Assembly: GCA_020059605.1 (NCBI GenBank)
Contig: JAGVBT010000009.1
Coordinates: 40,323-104,322, forward strand
DNA from: Deltaproteobacteria bacterium
GTDB taxonomy: Bacteria; Desulfobacterota; BSN033; UBA1163
DNA length: 64,000 nt
Direction of reading: 5' to 3'
Every line of letters starts with the position of its first letter. Position 1 is the stretch's first letter. Positions 25,768 to 35,227 of this stretch are shown piece after piece. The notes under the pieces were generated by a model, which was not told the origin of the DNA, did not search any database, and saw only the letters and a program-made list of their open reading frames with translations. Position numbers and translations under genes: made by a program.

Positions 25768-26355
25768 CGTATGGCCGCCAGATGAACAGCTTTATGCGTC
25801 CCCTGCTACACAATGGCGTCGTTGAACTTGCGAATGTTTGACAACACCTCGATTTACTTCAGGGTTCCGGGTCTCTTCAGGTTGCCCGGATCCTCTTCTG
25901 TCCAAAATGTCACACGAGAAATAGATATTTCATTTCCGTCGAGAAGTCAAGGGGCATTAAGTTGGGTTTCGATTTCATGGAGTCTCCCTAAAAGCCTCCG
26001 CTTTTCTACCTGCGCGGCTGCCAGTTGTTGCTTCCTAAATTGAGCGATTTTTTATCTTAAATGTGGCCTCAGCCTATAAAATTGCAAGGGTTTTGTTTAT
26101 CCCATTTCCACCCAATGAGTGATTTTCATCGTAGGTTAAAGATTTCGTAGGGGAGCCCCTCTGCGGGCTCCCAGACTGGGCGGCCACAGAGGGCCGCCCC
26201 TACGAGATACTAAAGGTTTATAAAAGAATCGCTCAATTTAGGTGCTTGTTACGACGTCTTCCGGGGTCGGACCAAGGCAAGCCTTTGATTTTATGAGGCA
26301 AGTGTTGGAAAAAGAGGCTGATTTTGCAAGGTCGCTCTCTATTGCTGCTGATATT
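25768..26355. other. Gene-free stretch around the MITE
   Basis: Apart from the MITE, no gene is supported. On the minus strand the left flank (about 25948-26030) encodes a short coiled-coil-like tail, QQLAAAQVEKRRLLGRLHE, that ends in a stop. It stays open across the junction if the MITE and one TGCTT copy are removed. This might be the end of an interrupted gene, but there is no recognisable start. Confidence 0.4.
26034..26242. mobile_element. MITE with 5-bp target site duplication
   Basis: A 209-bp element bounded by inverted repeats of about 22 bases with one mismatch: CCTAAATTGAGCGATT at the left edge and its complement AATCGCTCAATTTAGG at the right. It is flanked by perfect direct repeats TGCTT (26029-26033 and 26243-26247). 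The inside holds nested palindromes (CGTAGGGG with CCCCTACG, GGAGCCC with GGGCTCC) and no open frame. This is a non-autonomous transposon mobilised in trans; the matching transposase is not in the window. Confidence 0.9.
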
Positions 26356-26601
26356 TCAGAGCCGTTTTTTGGCAAAGGCACGGCCCGAAGGGCTTTTGAG
26401 ATATTTTTCAAGATCGAGGGCCTTCTGCCGATCACCGAAAGCGACCGCAGTTTTTATGCGCCAGGGTTTATACTTTGAGGTATGAGGACATTTGCCAGAG
26501 TTATGGGATTTCAGACGTAAATCAAGATCTTCGGTGAATCCGGTATAGAATCTTTTCTGATCGATCTCCGATTGCAGGATGTAGACATAATAAAATTTCA
26601 T
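26356..26601 (-). CDS. Small GIY-YIG nuclease-domain protein
   Basis: 81 aa with VYIL, then FYTG (the GIY-YIG pair), followed by RLKSHNSGKCPHTSKYKPW and an ALDLEKYLKS helix with the conserved glutamate. This is the standalone UPF0213/YhbQ-like form, which is common and often carried in repeated or mobile settings. Its cellular role is not known. The start is ATGAAATTT; the upstream sequence is a repeat-rich spacer. Confidence 0.85.
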   Translation of the reverse strand: MKFYYVYILQSEIDQKRFYTGFTEDLDLRLKSHNSGKCPHTSKYKPWRIKTAVAFGDRQKALDLEKYLKSPSGRAFAKKRL

Positions 26602-26874
26602 GGGGTCCGCCTACGCTTGCAGCTTCGGCGCGGCAGCCGCCTACGCCCACGGGGCTTCGGCGCGCTAAAGACTTCGCTTACCTACAGGCTGTACAATCAG
26701 CGGCCTGCTGAGACGAAGCTTCGAAATACCAAGTAACAATTACTGCCCGCCTTCGCTAAGAGCTACGGCGCGGCAGCCTTCGCTTCAGACTTTGCTTCTC
26801 TCGTAGTTCGAATTAAAGTTTATGGCCTGCCGAGACGAAGCTTCAGACTTCGTCTTGAAGTCTGAAGCGAATTA
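26602..26874. repeat. Repeat-rich spacer behind ssrA
   Basis: Short direct repeats occur twice: GGCCTGC(T/C)GAGACGAAGC at about 26703 and 26824, and GGCGCGGCAGCC at about 26630 and 26770. A perfect 11-bp hairpin, CTTCAGACTTC/GAAGTCTGAAG (26841-26851/26857-26867), lies 7 bases beyond the tmRNA 3' end. It has no T tract on the ssrA strand, so it would be a processing or stabilising hairpin rather than a classic terminator. Confidence 0.65.
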
Positions 26875-27230
26875 TGGTGGAGGCGGCGGGAATCGAACCC
26901 GCGTCCGAGAACCTTCCGACAGAGCTTCTACATACATAGCCTGTATTTTAAATTCGCCCCCCGGATCTCCCACAGGCAGGATTCCCGAGAGACTATCCTA
27001 TGAAGTTTCGCCCCCCTCCTATAGGCGTCGGAAGGGGACTATCCTGTTTTTGTGACATCCTGATCCTGCCCTACAGGCAAGGACAGGGAGGACGCCTAGC
27101 TGCCCTTAGGCAGCCAGGGCATAATCGTAGTTGGTTGCGATTATGTTTATTCCCATTTGTTTAACGAGCCAATGGGACCTCGGCATGCCACCCTGACGTC
27201 AACGATCCCCGTCGAACCCTTTTCGCCCCC
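26875..27230 (-). ncRNA. ssrA: Transfer-messenger RNA (tmRNA)
   Basis: The 356-nt gene begins with GGGGGCGAAAAGGG and TTCGACGGGG, and its 5' GGGGGCG pairs with 3' CGCCTCC before an encoded ACCA end. The T arm GGTTCGATTCC is present. The tag reading frame encodes ATNYDYALAA followed by TAA, matching the usual ALAA-ending degradation tag. It rescues stalled ribosomes together with SmpB. Its 5' end overlaps the end of smpB by 32 bases on the same strand. The 3' end faces the accessory region and is a classical integration site for islands. Confidence 0.97.
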
Positions 27231-27660
27231 TTTCCATATCTCTTTGCATTTCCTTGCGTTTGAGTGTCTCCCGTTTATCAAACAGCTTCTTTCCTTTGGC
27301 CAGCCCCATCTCCACCTTGGCCTTTCCATTCGAAAAGTAGAGGCGGAGCGGAATGAGGGTAAACCCCTTCTCCTGAACCTTTCCGATGAGACGGCGGATC
27401 TCCCTTTTATGGAAGAGAAGCTTTCGCGTCCTCAACGGGTCGGGATTAGAGCGGTTCCCATGGGAATACGGACTGATATGGGCGTCGACAAGAAAGATCT
27501 CTCCGTTTTTGATCGTCCCGTAACTGTCCCCGAGATTTACCTTGCCCTCCCGTAGGGATTTCACCTCGGTCCCCAGAAGGCAGATTCCTCCTTCCATGGA
27601 GTCTTCGATCGAATAATGAAACCTGGCCTTCTTGTTCTGGCAGATCAGTTTTTCGCCCAT
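27199..27660 (-). CDS. smpB: SsrA-binding protein SmpB
   Basis: 153 aa, the typical length. Family blocks are visible: [34 protein letters not shown] in two parts, HISPY, RKLLLH-like [10 protein letters not shown], and the basic C-terminal tail [13 protein letters not shown]. It binds tmRNA and delivers it to stalled ribosomes. It lies immediately before ssrA in the same direction, and its last ten codons and stop lie inside the ssrA gene. Processing that frees the tmRNA 5' end would therefore remove the end of the smpB message. Confidence 0.97.
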   Translation of the reverse strand: MGEKLICQNKKARFHYSIEDSMEGGICLLGTEVKSLREGKVNLGDSYGTIKNGEIFLVDAHISPYSHGNRSNPDPLRTRKLLFHKREIRRLIGKVQEKGFTLIPLRLYFSNGKAKVEMGLAKGKKLFDKRETLKRKEMQRDMERGRKGFDGDR

Positions 27661-27822
27661 TTCTCAAAACCACGCATAGCGCATAGCGAGACTACAAGTA
27701 TAATCCATTTTACCTAAAAGATGGAATTAAATCAACAAATTCATTCATCCACCGGGTTGTGAAGAGAAGTTTTTTCTTCTATAATACCAAATACTATAAA
27801 TCCTTTTTTTGGGGCATCCTCT

Positions 27823-29457
27823 TTGAAGATCAAAATGTTGCTTTTTGCCTCTCCGATCCTTTTTCTGATCATCCTGGGAATGAATCTCCTCTTTGTCAGT
27901 TACCGGCCTCCCCAGAGGGTGAACCAGTTGATCATGAGCTCTATCGGCGATGCCTCGTTCCTCAATCCCATCCTGGCCCAGGATTCGGCTTCGAGCGAGA
28001 TCAACTCGCTTGTCTACAACGGACTGATCAAGTATGATCGAGATCTCCAGGAGTTTGTCGGGGTGCTGGCCGAATCATGGAAGGTGGAACAAGGAAAAGA
28101 GCCCAGGATTACTTTCTTCCTGCGGAGGGGAATACGCTGGCATGATGGAAAGGAATTCACGGCCTACGACGTTAAATTCACCTACGATAAGATCATGGAT
28201 GAGAAGACCAATACGGTTCGTCGAAGCGATTATGAACTTGTAAAAGAGGCGGAGGTATTGGCCCCCCACACCTTTCGGGTGACCTACAAACAACCATTTT
28301 CTCCCGGATTAGGAACCTGGAGCATGGGCATTATTCCAAAACATCTCCTTGAACATGAGGAAATCAACACCACCTCATTTAACCGCAGGCCCGTGGGGAC
28401 CGGGCCATTCCGCTTTGTGGAGTGGGTGACGGACGAAAAGATCGTGGTCGAGGCCAACCCGGACTATTTCGAAGGAAAACCCCACCTCGACCGGATCATC
28501 TACCGGATTATCCCGGAAACCTCGCTCAGCGAAATGGAGCTTCTGACCAAGGGGATTGATTATTACGGCGTCCTCCCTCACCAATTCCGCAGGATGAGCG
28601 AAGTCCCGTTTCTAAACGTCTATACCCAGCCGGTTTTCAGTTATACCTACATCGGGTATAATTTGAAAAATCCTCTCTTTCAGGATCGGCGAGTCCGGCA
28701 AGCATTTACCCATGCGGTTAACCGCGAGGAGCTCGTTCAATATGTCCTTTACGGATTCGGAGAGGTCATCAGCGGGCCTTTCCCCAGCCATCTCTGGTAT
28801 TACAACCCGAATGTAAAACCGTTTCCCTACGATCTCCGGAAGGCCCGCCAGCTTCTTTCCGAAGCGGGATGGAAGGACAGCGACGGAGACGGCATCCTGG
28901 ATAAGGACGGAATGCCTTTCCGCTTCAAGTTGATCACCAACAGCGGAAATGAAATACGGCGGGATGTGGGCGTCCTGGTTCAACGCCAGCTCCGGGAGCT
29001 GGGCGTGGATGTGACCTTTGAGACGTATGAATGGAGCATCTTTCTTAAGAACTTCATCAATGCCCGGCATTTCGATGCCTGCATTCTCGGCTGGAGCCTC
29101 TCCCCGGACCCGGACGACTACATGATCTGGCATTCGAGCCAGATTGAGAAAGGCTTTAATTTCGTCTCCTATCAGAATCCCGAAGCCGATCGCCTCTGGG
29201 AGAAGGGAAGAAAGGAATACGATGTCGCCAATAGAAAACGGATCTACTGGCGAATCCACGAATTGATCGCCGAGGATCAACCTTATACTTTTCTTTATAT
29301 GCCGCTGGGCATCTCGGCCCTCCAGAGGAAATTCTTTCTGAAGGGAAAAGATTCCGAAGGCCGGGAGGCCATGAGCGAAATCAAGATGGAAAAGGCGGGC
29401 TTGATGTATGACCTCATCCGGTGGTATGTTCCCCAGAAGGCTGTTTTGGAAAGGTGA
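27823..29457 (+). CDS. Peptide/nickel-type ABC transporter substrate-binding protein
   Basis: A 544-aa family 5 solute-binding protein (OppA/DppA). The N-terminus has a basic start and one long hydrophobic segment with no lipobox cysteine, so it is probably an uncleaved membrane anchor. The family signatures are AQDSASSEINSLVYNGL, WHDGKEFTAYDVKFTYD and GTGPFRF. It binds oligopeptides or related ligands in the periplasm and feeds the permease genes next in line. The TTG at 27823 and ATG at 27835 are both possible starts. First gene of an opp/dpp operon. Confidence 0.9.
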   Translation: MKIKMLLFASPILFLIILGMNLLFVSYRPPQRVNQLIMSSIGDASFLNPILAQDSASSEINSLVYNGLIKYDRDLQEFVGVLAESWKVEQGKEPRITFFLRRGIRWHDGKEFTAYDVKFTYDKIMDEKTNTVRRSDYELVKEAEVLAPHTFRVTYKQPFSPGLGTWSMGIIPKHLLEHEEINTTSFNRRPVGTGPFRFVEWVTDEKIVVEANPDYFEGKPHLDRIIYRIIPETSLSEMELLTKGIDYYGVLPHQFRRMSEVPFLNVYTQPVFSYTYIGYNLKNPLFQDRRVRQAFTHAVNREELVQYVLYGFGEVISGPFPSHLWYYNPNVKPFPYDLRKARQLLSEAGWKDSDGDGILDKDGMPFRFKLITNSGNEIRRDVGVLVQRQLRELGVDVTFETYEWSIFLKNFINARHFDACILGWSLSPDPDDYMIWHSSQIEKGFNFVSYQNPEADRLWEKGRKEYDVANRKRIYWRIHELIAEDQPYTFLYMPLGISALQRKFFLKGKDSEGREAMSEIKMEKAGLMYDLIRWYVPQKAVLER

Positions 29458-29460
29458 TGG

Positions 29461-30420
29461 ATGGCTCGTTATCTGGTTCGACGTCTCCTTTACACGCTGA
29501 TCACTCTCGTCGGGATCAGCATCATCTCCTGGGTGATCATCACCCAGGCGCCCGGAAGCCCGATCGCCATCACCCTGGATCCGAAGGTTTCCCCCAAGAT
29601 CGTTGAACAGATGGAAAAGAATTACGACCTGGATAAGCCCATCTACCAGCAGTATTTCCTCTGGCTCAAGCGACTCTTCACCGGAAACCTTTACTCCTTC
29701 AAGGATGGGAGGCCTGTCCTGGACAAGATCGGGGAGAGGATCTGGAACACGCTGCTGCTCAATTTCGTCTCAATCCTCATCATCTTTTCCCTCGCGATTC
29801 CCCTCGGGATCTTTTCGGCCAGGAAACAATATACCTTTTTTGATAACCTTGGGACCTTCGGCGCCTATCTCGGGATCTCCATTCCAAGTTTCTGGCTGGC
29901 TTATCTTCTCATCCTCGGAACGGTCAAGCTCTTCGGCTATCCCGTGCTCGGGATGAGGTCGTTTGTGACGGAAGAGTTTTCTTCGCTGGAGATCGTGATG
30001 GACCGGCTCTGGCATCTCATGCTCCCCTCGATCATTCTCGCCATCGGAGGGATTGCCGCCCTTTCCCGCTATACACGCTCCAGCATGCTTGAGGTGATCC
30101 GTCAGGATTATGTTCGCACCGCCAAAGCCAAAGGGCTTCCGGAGGAGACGGTCTATTACAAGCATGCCCTGAGAAATGCCCTGCTTCCGATCGTCACCCT
30201 TTTCGGATTCCTCATCCCGGGGCTGATCGGCGGCTCCATCATCATGGAGACCGTTTTCTCCTGGCCGGGGATCGGGCGGTTGGCCTACCAGGCGGTCCTG
30301 GCCAGGGATTATCCCGTGGTGATGACGATCAATACGATCTCGGCAGTGCTCGTCCTGATCGGAAATTTTACGGCTGATATGCTCTATGCGATTGTCGATC
30401 CGAGGATAAGGTATCAGTGA
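29461..30420 (+). CDS. dppB: Peptide ABC transporter permease, DppB/OppB type
   Basis: 319 aa with the standard N-terminus (ARYLVRRLLYTLITLVGIS) and six membrane spans. The cytoplasmic EAA loop reads RYTRSSMLEVIRQDYVRTAKAKGL, here quoted in part as the ATPase contact site. It ends with the usual VDPRIRY. It starts 3 bases after the binding-protein gene and pairs with the DppC-like permease to form the channel. Confidence 0.93.
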   Translation: MARYLVRRLLYTLITLVGISIISWVIITQAPGSPIAITLDPKVSPKIVEQMEKNYDLDKPIYQQYFLWLKRLFTGNLYSFKDGRPVLDKIGERIWNTLLLNFVSILIIFSLAIPLGIFSARKQYTFFDNLGTFGAYLGISIPSFWLAYLLILGTVKLFGYPVLGMRSFVTEEFSSLEIVMDRLWHLMLPSIILAIGGIAALSRYTRSSMLEVIRQDYVRTAKAKGLPEETVYYKHALRNALLPIVTLFGFLIPGLIGGSIIMETVFSWPGIGRLAYQAVLARDYPVVMTINTISAVLVLIGNFTADMLYAIVDPRIRYQ

Positions 30421-30641
30421 AAAACGGAAATTCGAAGCACGAAGCACGAAATCCGAAACAAATTCGAATGACCGAATTTCCAATGTTCAAAACAAATAAA
30501 AGTTTAAGACATTTGAAATTTTGAAAATTTGAGTTTGTTTCGAACTTTCCGCCAGCCGCCAAAGGCGAGCCTCGCCAAGGGCGGGAGGCGGATCTGCCTT
30601 GGGCATGACGATATTCGAATTTCGGATTTTTGAATTAACGT
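30421..30641. repeat. Intergenic repeat inside the transporter operon
   Basis: No gene here. The stretch is bounded by AAATTCGAAGCACGAA on the left and ATTCGAATTTCGGATTT on the right, and carries a GCCGCCAAAGGCG/GGCGGGAGGCGG palindromic region. A relative with the same ends and the same CCGCCAAAGGCGGA core lies at 57537-57722. It splits dppB from dppC without a T-rich terminator. Confidence 0.7.
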
Positions 30642-31490
30642 ATGGAGTCTCAGACCAAAACTTTCTGGAAATATTTCAAACGAAACCGGCTGGCCGTGGG
30701 AGGGTTGTCGATGATCCTTCTCATCTTCCTGGTTGCCGGATCGGCCTCCTTCATCGCTCCCCATGATCCGGGGAAAACGAATGTTTCTTTCAAATTGAAG
30801 TCCCCTTCCTTTCAACATCTCCTGGGGACGGACCAATTGGGGAGGGATGTCTTCAGCCGGATGCTCCACGGGTCGCGCATCTCGCTATCCGTGGGGTTTG
30901 TGGCGGTGGCCATTTCCATCTTCATCGGAATCCTGGTGGGAGCGATGGCGGGTTATTATGGCCGTTGGGTCGATTCCATTCTCATGCGCTTCGTTGACAT
31001 CATGCTCTGCTTCCCCACATTTTTTCTCATCCTCACGGTTGTCGCGCTCCTGGGCCCAAGCATTTTTAATATCATGCTGGTCATCGGCATCACCTCATGG
31101 ATGGGGACCTCACGGTTTGTCCGCGCGGAGTTTCTCTCCCTGAGGGAGCGAGATTTTGTCCAGGCGGCCAAGGCGCTCGGCATGGGCGATCGAAGAATCA
31201 TCTTCAGGCACATCTTGCCCAATGGCCTGGCTCCGGTCTTTGTGACGGCCACGCTCGATGTGGCCACCGCGATTCTCGTGGAAGCCGGGCTCAGTTTTTT
31301 GGGTTTTGGGGTCCAGCCTCCCGCGCCGAGCTGGGGGAATATCCTGACCGAGGGAAGGACCTACATCTTTGATGCCTGGTGGCTGACCCTCTTCCCGGGG
31401 TTTGCCATTCTGATCACGGTCCTCTCTTTTAACCTTTTGGGGGAAGGATTGAGGGATGCTCTCGATCCGAGGCTGAGAGGAAGAAGATAA
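30642..31490 (+). CDS. dppC: Peptide ABC transporter permease, DppC/OppC type
   Basis: 282 aa. The N-terminal cytoplasmic segment (KTFWKYFKRNRLAVGGL) and the sequence LGTDQLGRDVFSRMLHGSR are diagnostic of the DppC/OppC N-terminal domain. Six membrane spans and the EAA loop (REREFVQAA-like LRERDFVQAAKALGM) follow, and the end is LRDALDPRLRG. It forms the permease heterodimer with the DppB homologue. It is separated from dppB by a repeat of about 220 bases, which is unusual for this tightly packed operon. Confidence 0.93.
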   Translation: MESQTKTFWKYFKRNRLAVGGLSMILLIFLVAGSASFIAPHDPGKTNVSFKLKSPSFQHLLGTDQLGRDVFSRMLHGSRISLSVGFVAVAISIFIGILVGAMAGYYGRWVDSILMRFVDIMLCFPTFFLILTVVALLGPSIFNIMLVIGITSWMGTSRFVRAEFLSLRERDFVQAAKALGMGDRRIIFRHILPNGLAPVFVTATLDVATAILVEAGLSFLGFGVQPPAPSWGNILTEGRTYIFDAWWLTLFPGFAILITVLSFNLLGEGLRDALDPRLRGRR

Positions 31491-31599
31491 TAACGAATCA
31501 TTGCAAGTTGCAAATTGAAAATTGCAAAATGCAAATTTGCATTTTATGATGAGGTCACTTTTATTTTCTATCCTGCATATTTTATTTTGAGTTGAGTTT

Positions 31600-32580
31600 A
31601 TGATAAAGAAGCCTCTTCTGGAGATTCGATCCCTGACCACGCATTTCCTCACGGAGGATGGAGTGGTGAGGGCGGTCGAAGATGTGAGTTTTGACATTTT
31701 CCCGGGAGAGATCGTCAGTCTCGTGGGCGAATCGGGATGCGGAAAGAGCGTCACCGGCCTGTCCATTTTGAAGCTCATTCCCAGCCCACCCGGTCAAATC
31801 GTCAACGGAGAGGTTTTTTTTGAAGGGAGGAATCTTCTTGCGCTGGAAGAGAGGGAGATGGAAAGGGTGAGGGGCAATGAGATCTCCATGATCTTTCAGG
31901 AACCGATGACCTCGCTCAATCCTGTATTCACGATCGGGAATCAGATCATGGAAGCCATTGAACTCCACCAGAAGATCGACAAAAAAGAGGCCAGACAGAG
32001 AGCCATTGAGATGTTGGACCGGGTGAGGATTCCCTCTCCCGAAGTCAGGATTGATTCCTATCCCCATCAATTGAGCGGAGGAATGAGGCAGAGGGCGATG
32101 ATCGCCATGGCCCTCTCCTGCCAGCCCAGGCTTCTCATTGCGGATGAACCGACCACGGCGCTCGATGTGACGATCCAGGCCCAGGTCCTCCGCCTGCTGA
32201 AGGAGATTCAGAGAGAGATGGGGATGGCCGTGATATTGATCACCCATGACCTCGGGGTGGTGGCAGAGATCGCGGACCGGGTGGCCGTCATGTATGCGGG
32301 AAGGATTGTGGAATCCGGACCGATCGAGTCGATCTTCGGGCAGATGCGGCATCCCTACACGAGGGGGCTCTTGGAATCGATTCCCCAGCTTGAAGAGAAA
32401 AAGAAAAGGCTCAATGCCATTCCCGGCCAGGTTCCGAACCCGACGGATCTACCCGCCGGGTGTAAATTTCATCCGAGGTGTTCTCTAAGGATCGACGAAT
32501 GCCAGAAGGGGGAGCCTCCCCTCTTTCAGGTCCAGGGCAACCACTACAGCCGCTGTCTCCGGTGGAAAGAATGTTGTTAA
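31600..32580 (+). CDS. dppD: Peptide ABC transporter ATPase, DppD/OppD type
   Basis: 326 aa with Walker [10 protein letters not shown]-loop [13 protein letters not shown] signature LSGGMRQR, Walker B LLIADEPT and H-loop THDLG. The C-terminal oligo/dipeptide extension carries the four-cysteine iron-sulfur-like pattern (GCKFHPRC, C in IDECQKGEP, and C in [10 protein letters not shown]). It couples ATP hydrolysis to uptake. It lies about 110 bases after dppC. Confidence 0.94.
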   Translation: MIKKPLLEIRSLTTHFLTEDGVVRAVEDVSFDIFPGEIVSLVGESGCGKSVTGLSILKLIPSPPGQIVNGEVFFEGRNLLALEEREMERVRGNEISMIFQEPMTSLNPVFTIGNQIMEAIELHQKIDKKEARQRAIEMLDRVRIPSPEVRIDSYPHQLSGGMRQRAMIAMALSCQPRLLIADEPTTALDVTIQAQVLRLLKEIQREMGMAVILITHDLGVVAEIADRVAVMYAGRIVESGPIESIFGQMRHPYTRGLLESIPQLEEKKKRLNAIPGQVPNPTDLPAGCKFHPRCSLRIDECQKGEPPLFQVQGNHYSRCLRWKECC

Positions 32581-32662
32581 AAAAGCTTTGAGTTCGGAGT
32601 ACAGAGTTCGGAGTTTTATTTTTTATCCCCGGACTACGAACTAATGACTCCAAACTGAAGAA

Positions 32663-33643
32663 ATGGCAATAGATATGGTTCAAAACAATTACCTGCTTCA
32701 CGTTGAACATCTAAAAAAATATTTCTACCGGGAGAAGCTTTTCTCCTCGGATAAAGAGCCGATCCGTGCGGTTAATGACATTACGTTCTCCATCCGGAGG
32801 GGAGAGACGCTCGGACTGGTAGGAGAGAGCGGCTGCGGCAAAACGACTGCGGGGAAATCGATCCTGAGACTGATTGAGCCGACCTCCGGCCGGATCTTTT
32901 TTAATGGGATCAATATCCTCGACCTCAACCGGGAAGGGCTCAGAAAATTAAGGCCCCGGATGCAGTTTATCTTTCAGGACCCCTACGAATCGCTCAACCC
33001 AAGGATGAAGGTGGGAGAGATTGTTGGGGAAGGCCTGGAGGTTCACCGGTTGGCCCGGGGAAAGGAGAAGGATGATAGGGTTGCGGAGATCCTTGGAAAG
33101 GTCGGACTCCATCCCCGGGATGCGATGCGTTATCCCCATGAATTCAGCGGTGGGCAGAGGCAGAGGATCGGCATCGCCAGGGCCATCTCGCTCCACCCCG
33201 AACTGATCGTCGCCGACGAGCCTGTCTCCGCCCTGGATGTCTCCATTCAGGCACAGATCCTCAACCTCCTGATGGACCTGCGCGATCAGCTGGGCCTCAC
33301 CTATCTTTTCATCTCCCATGACCTTCGCATCGTCAAGCATATCAGTGATCGGATCGCGGTGATGTATCTGGGGAAGATGGCAGAGATGGCCAATGGAGAG
33401 GATCTCTTTCGCCGGCCATTGCATCCGTATACTCAAATCCTGCTTCAGGCCATTCCAAAGCTGGACCCTTCCGGAAGGGGTCAGAAGGCGCCAATCAGAG
33501 AAGAGTTGTCCCCCGACTCCGGAGATAGGGGGTGCCTGTTTCAGCCCAGATGTCCTCATGCGAAAGAGAGGTGCCGGACGGAAGGGCCTCTCCTTCTGGA
33601 CCACGGAGAGGACCATTTTGTCGCCTGCCACTTTGTCTCCTGA
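32663..33643 (+). CDS. dppF: Peptide ABC transporter ATPase, DppF/OppF type
   Basis: 326 aa, similar to but distinct from the preceding ATPase. It has Walker [21 protein letters not shown] (typical of the F subunit), [22 protein letters not shown] and SHDLR. The C-terminal part has [15 protein letters not shown]. It forms a heterodimer with the DppD-like protein. The start may be 32663 or the in-frame ATG at 32675. Last gene of the operon; an A/T-rich stretch follows with no clear hairpin. Confidence 0.94.
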   Translation: MAIDMVQNNYLLHVEHLKKYFYREKLFSSDKEPIRAVNDITFSIRRGETLGLVGESGCGKTTAGKSILRLIEPTSGRIFFNGINILDLNREGLRKLRPRMQFIFQDPYESLNPRMKVGEIVGEGLEVHRLARGKEKDDRVAEILGKVGLHPRDAMRYPHEFSGGQRQRIGIARAISLHPELIVADEPVSALDVSIQAQILNLLMDLRDQLGLTYLFISHDLRIVKHISDRIAVMYLGKMAEMANGEDLFRRPLHPYTQILLQAIPKLDPSGRGQKAPIREELSPDSGDRGCLFQPRCPHAKERCRTEGPLLLDHGEDHFVACHFVS

Positions 33644-33796
33644 TTCTTTCCCTTTATTATTTGCTTTTTTTTAAATAAATATTCTAAAATGTAATATTGA
33701 GAGTCCCGTCATAAGACCTTAGGCCTTTTGACGAGTTTAATCCGGCCGATTTCTTCCGATGGAGTAAATGTTGCCGGATCGTGAGCGAGAACCGGA

Positions 33797-34195
33797 ATGG
33801 ACCAGGAGAAACTTCTCTATTTTAAAGGGTTCCTTGAAGGCCAGCTTCACAATCTGCTGGTGGAAGCGGGAAAGACCTGCAGCGACATGCGTCATGACCG
33901 GAAGGGAGATTTTCCTGACCCAACGGACCGCGCCTCTTTGGAGGCGGACCGGAACTTCCTCCTGAGGATCAAGGACCGGGAGAGAAAATTGGTTCTGAAG
34001 GTGAAGGAAGCCCTGGATCGAATCGACAACGGAACCTTTGGCGTCTGTGAATCCTGCGGAAAGTCCATCTCCGAAAAAAGATTGATGGCAAGACCTGTCA
34101 CCACCCTCTGCATCGAATGCAAAACGGAATTCGAGGACCAGGAGCGGAGAGAGAGGCTGAGGGGGGCGAAGGCGAAGAAAAAATTTCCTTCTTAA
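33797..34195 (+). CDS. DksA/TraR-family zinc-finger regulator
   Basis: 132 aa. The coiled-coil N-terminal half ends with DPTDRA, the acidic-tip signature of DksA proteins. A C4 zinc finger follows with C84, C87, C105 and C108 (CESCGKSISEKRL, then CIEC). DksA binds the secondary channel of RNA polymerase and, with ppGpp, adjusts transcription in stringent response. The C-terminus is basic (RLRGAKAKKKFPS). It stands as a short separate gene between the transporter and galT. Confidence 0.9.
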   Translation: MDQEKLLYFKGFLEGQLHNLLVEAGKTCSDMRHDRKGDFPDPTDRASLEADRNFLLRIKDRERKLVLKVKEALDRIDNGTFGVCESCGKSISEKRLMARPVTTLCIECKTEFEDQERRERLRGAKAKKKFPS

Positions 34196-34227
34196 ACCTG
34201 ATCATGCACTCTGTTTGAAGACCGAAC

Positions 34228-35223
34228 ATGCCTGAACTCAGAAAAGATCCCATTCATGGAAGATGGGTGATCATTGCAACCGAGAGAAGCCGGAGACCTT
34301 CCGATTTTACACCTGAAGGGATTAAACCCGTCGGTGGGTTCTGCCCGCTCTGTGAAGGGAACGAAGATCGGACTCCTCCGGAGGTCCTTGCCTTTCGGGA
34401 CAATGGGATTTCTCCAAATTCTCCGGGCTGGTCTCTGCGCGTTGTCCCAAATAAGTTCCCGGCCCTTCGCATCGAAGGCGATCTGGACCGGGAAGGTGAG
34501 GGGATCTATGACAGGATGAATGGGATCGGGGCCCATGAGGTGGTGATCGAAACGCCGTTTCATCATGAGACCCTGGCCACGCTTCCGTTGAAAGCGGTGG
34601 AGAATGTCCTCTGGGCTTACCGCGCGAGGATCGTCGATCTGAGGCGGGATGAGCGGCTTCGATACGTCATGGTCTTCAAAAATTACGGTTCTGCCGCCGG
34701 GGCTTCCCTCGAACATTCCCATTCCCAGATTATTGCCCTTCCCATCGTTCCCACGAGGGTCCGAGAGGAGATCGAAGGATCGAAAAACTATTTTCTTTAT
34801 AAAGACCGATGTGTCTACTGCGATATCATCCGCCAGGAGATTCGGCAGCGGAGCCGGGTGATTGCGGAGAACAGCGCTTTTGTCTCGATCGCTCCCTTTG
34901 CTTCTCGGTTTCCTTTTGAGACATGGATTCTCCCGAAGACCCATCAGCCGAGTTATGAGCAGATGGAGGCCTCCCGTTATGGGCCGGCCGCCGAAATCCT
35001 TTCCGACACCCTCCGGAGATTGAAACAGGTGCTTGACGATCCTCCATACAACTACATCCTTCATACCTCCTCCTTACCGGAACAGGATCGGGACTGCTAC
35101 CACTGGCATATCGAGATCATGCCCAAGTTGACCAAGGTCGCCGGCTTCGAATGGGGGACAGGGTTTTATATCAATCCCACCCCGCCGGAAGAGGCGGCGG
35201 AGTATATGAGGGAGGCAAGGTAG
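34228..35223 (+). CDS. galT: Galactose-1-phosphate uridylyltransferase
   Basis: 331 aa of the HIT superfamily. It begins with PELRKDPIHGRWVIIA, has the zinc-site CPLCEGNE and CVYCDI, the nucleophile motif EHSHSQIIALP (HxHxQ) and the second-half HWHIEIMPK. It transfers UMP between UDP-glucose and galactose-1-phosphate in the Leloir pathway. The presence of galU about 2.7 kb downstream supports a sugar-nucleotide role. The kinase gene starts 4 bases after its stop. Confidence 0.95.
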   Translation: MPELRKDPIHGRWVIIATERSRRPSDFTPEGIKPVGGFCPLCEGNEDRTPPEVLAFRDNGISPNSPGWSLRVVPNKFPALRIEGDLDREGEGIYDRMNGIGAHEVVIETPFHHETLATLPLKAVENVLWAYRARIVDLRRDERLRYVMVFKNYGSAAGASLEHSHSQIIALPIVPTRVREEIEGSKNYFLYKDRCVYCDIIRQEIRQRSRVIAENSAFVSIAPFASRFPFETWILPKTHQPSYEQMEASRYGPAAEILSDTLRRLKQVLDDPPYNYILHTSSLPEQDRDCYHWHIEIMPKLTKVAGFEWGTGFYINPTPPEEAAEYMREAR

Positions 35224-35227
35224 CCCG

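Noticed and set aside
26242..26478. Plus-strand 78-aa frame across the MITE edge
   Set aside because: It is the antisense shadow of the GIY-YIG gene and begins in the MITE terminal repeat.
1..26874. Prophage
   Set aside because: No capsid, terminase, portal, tail, integrase or lysis genes are visible.
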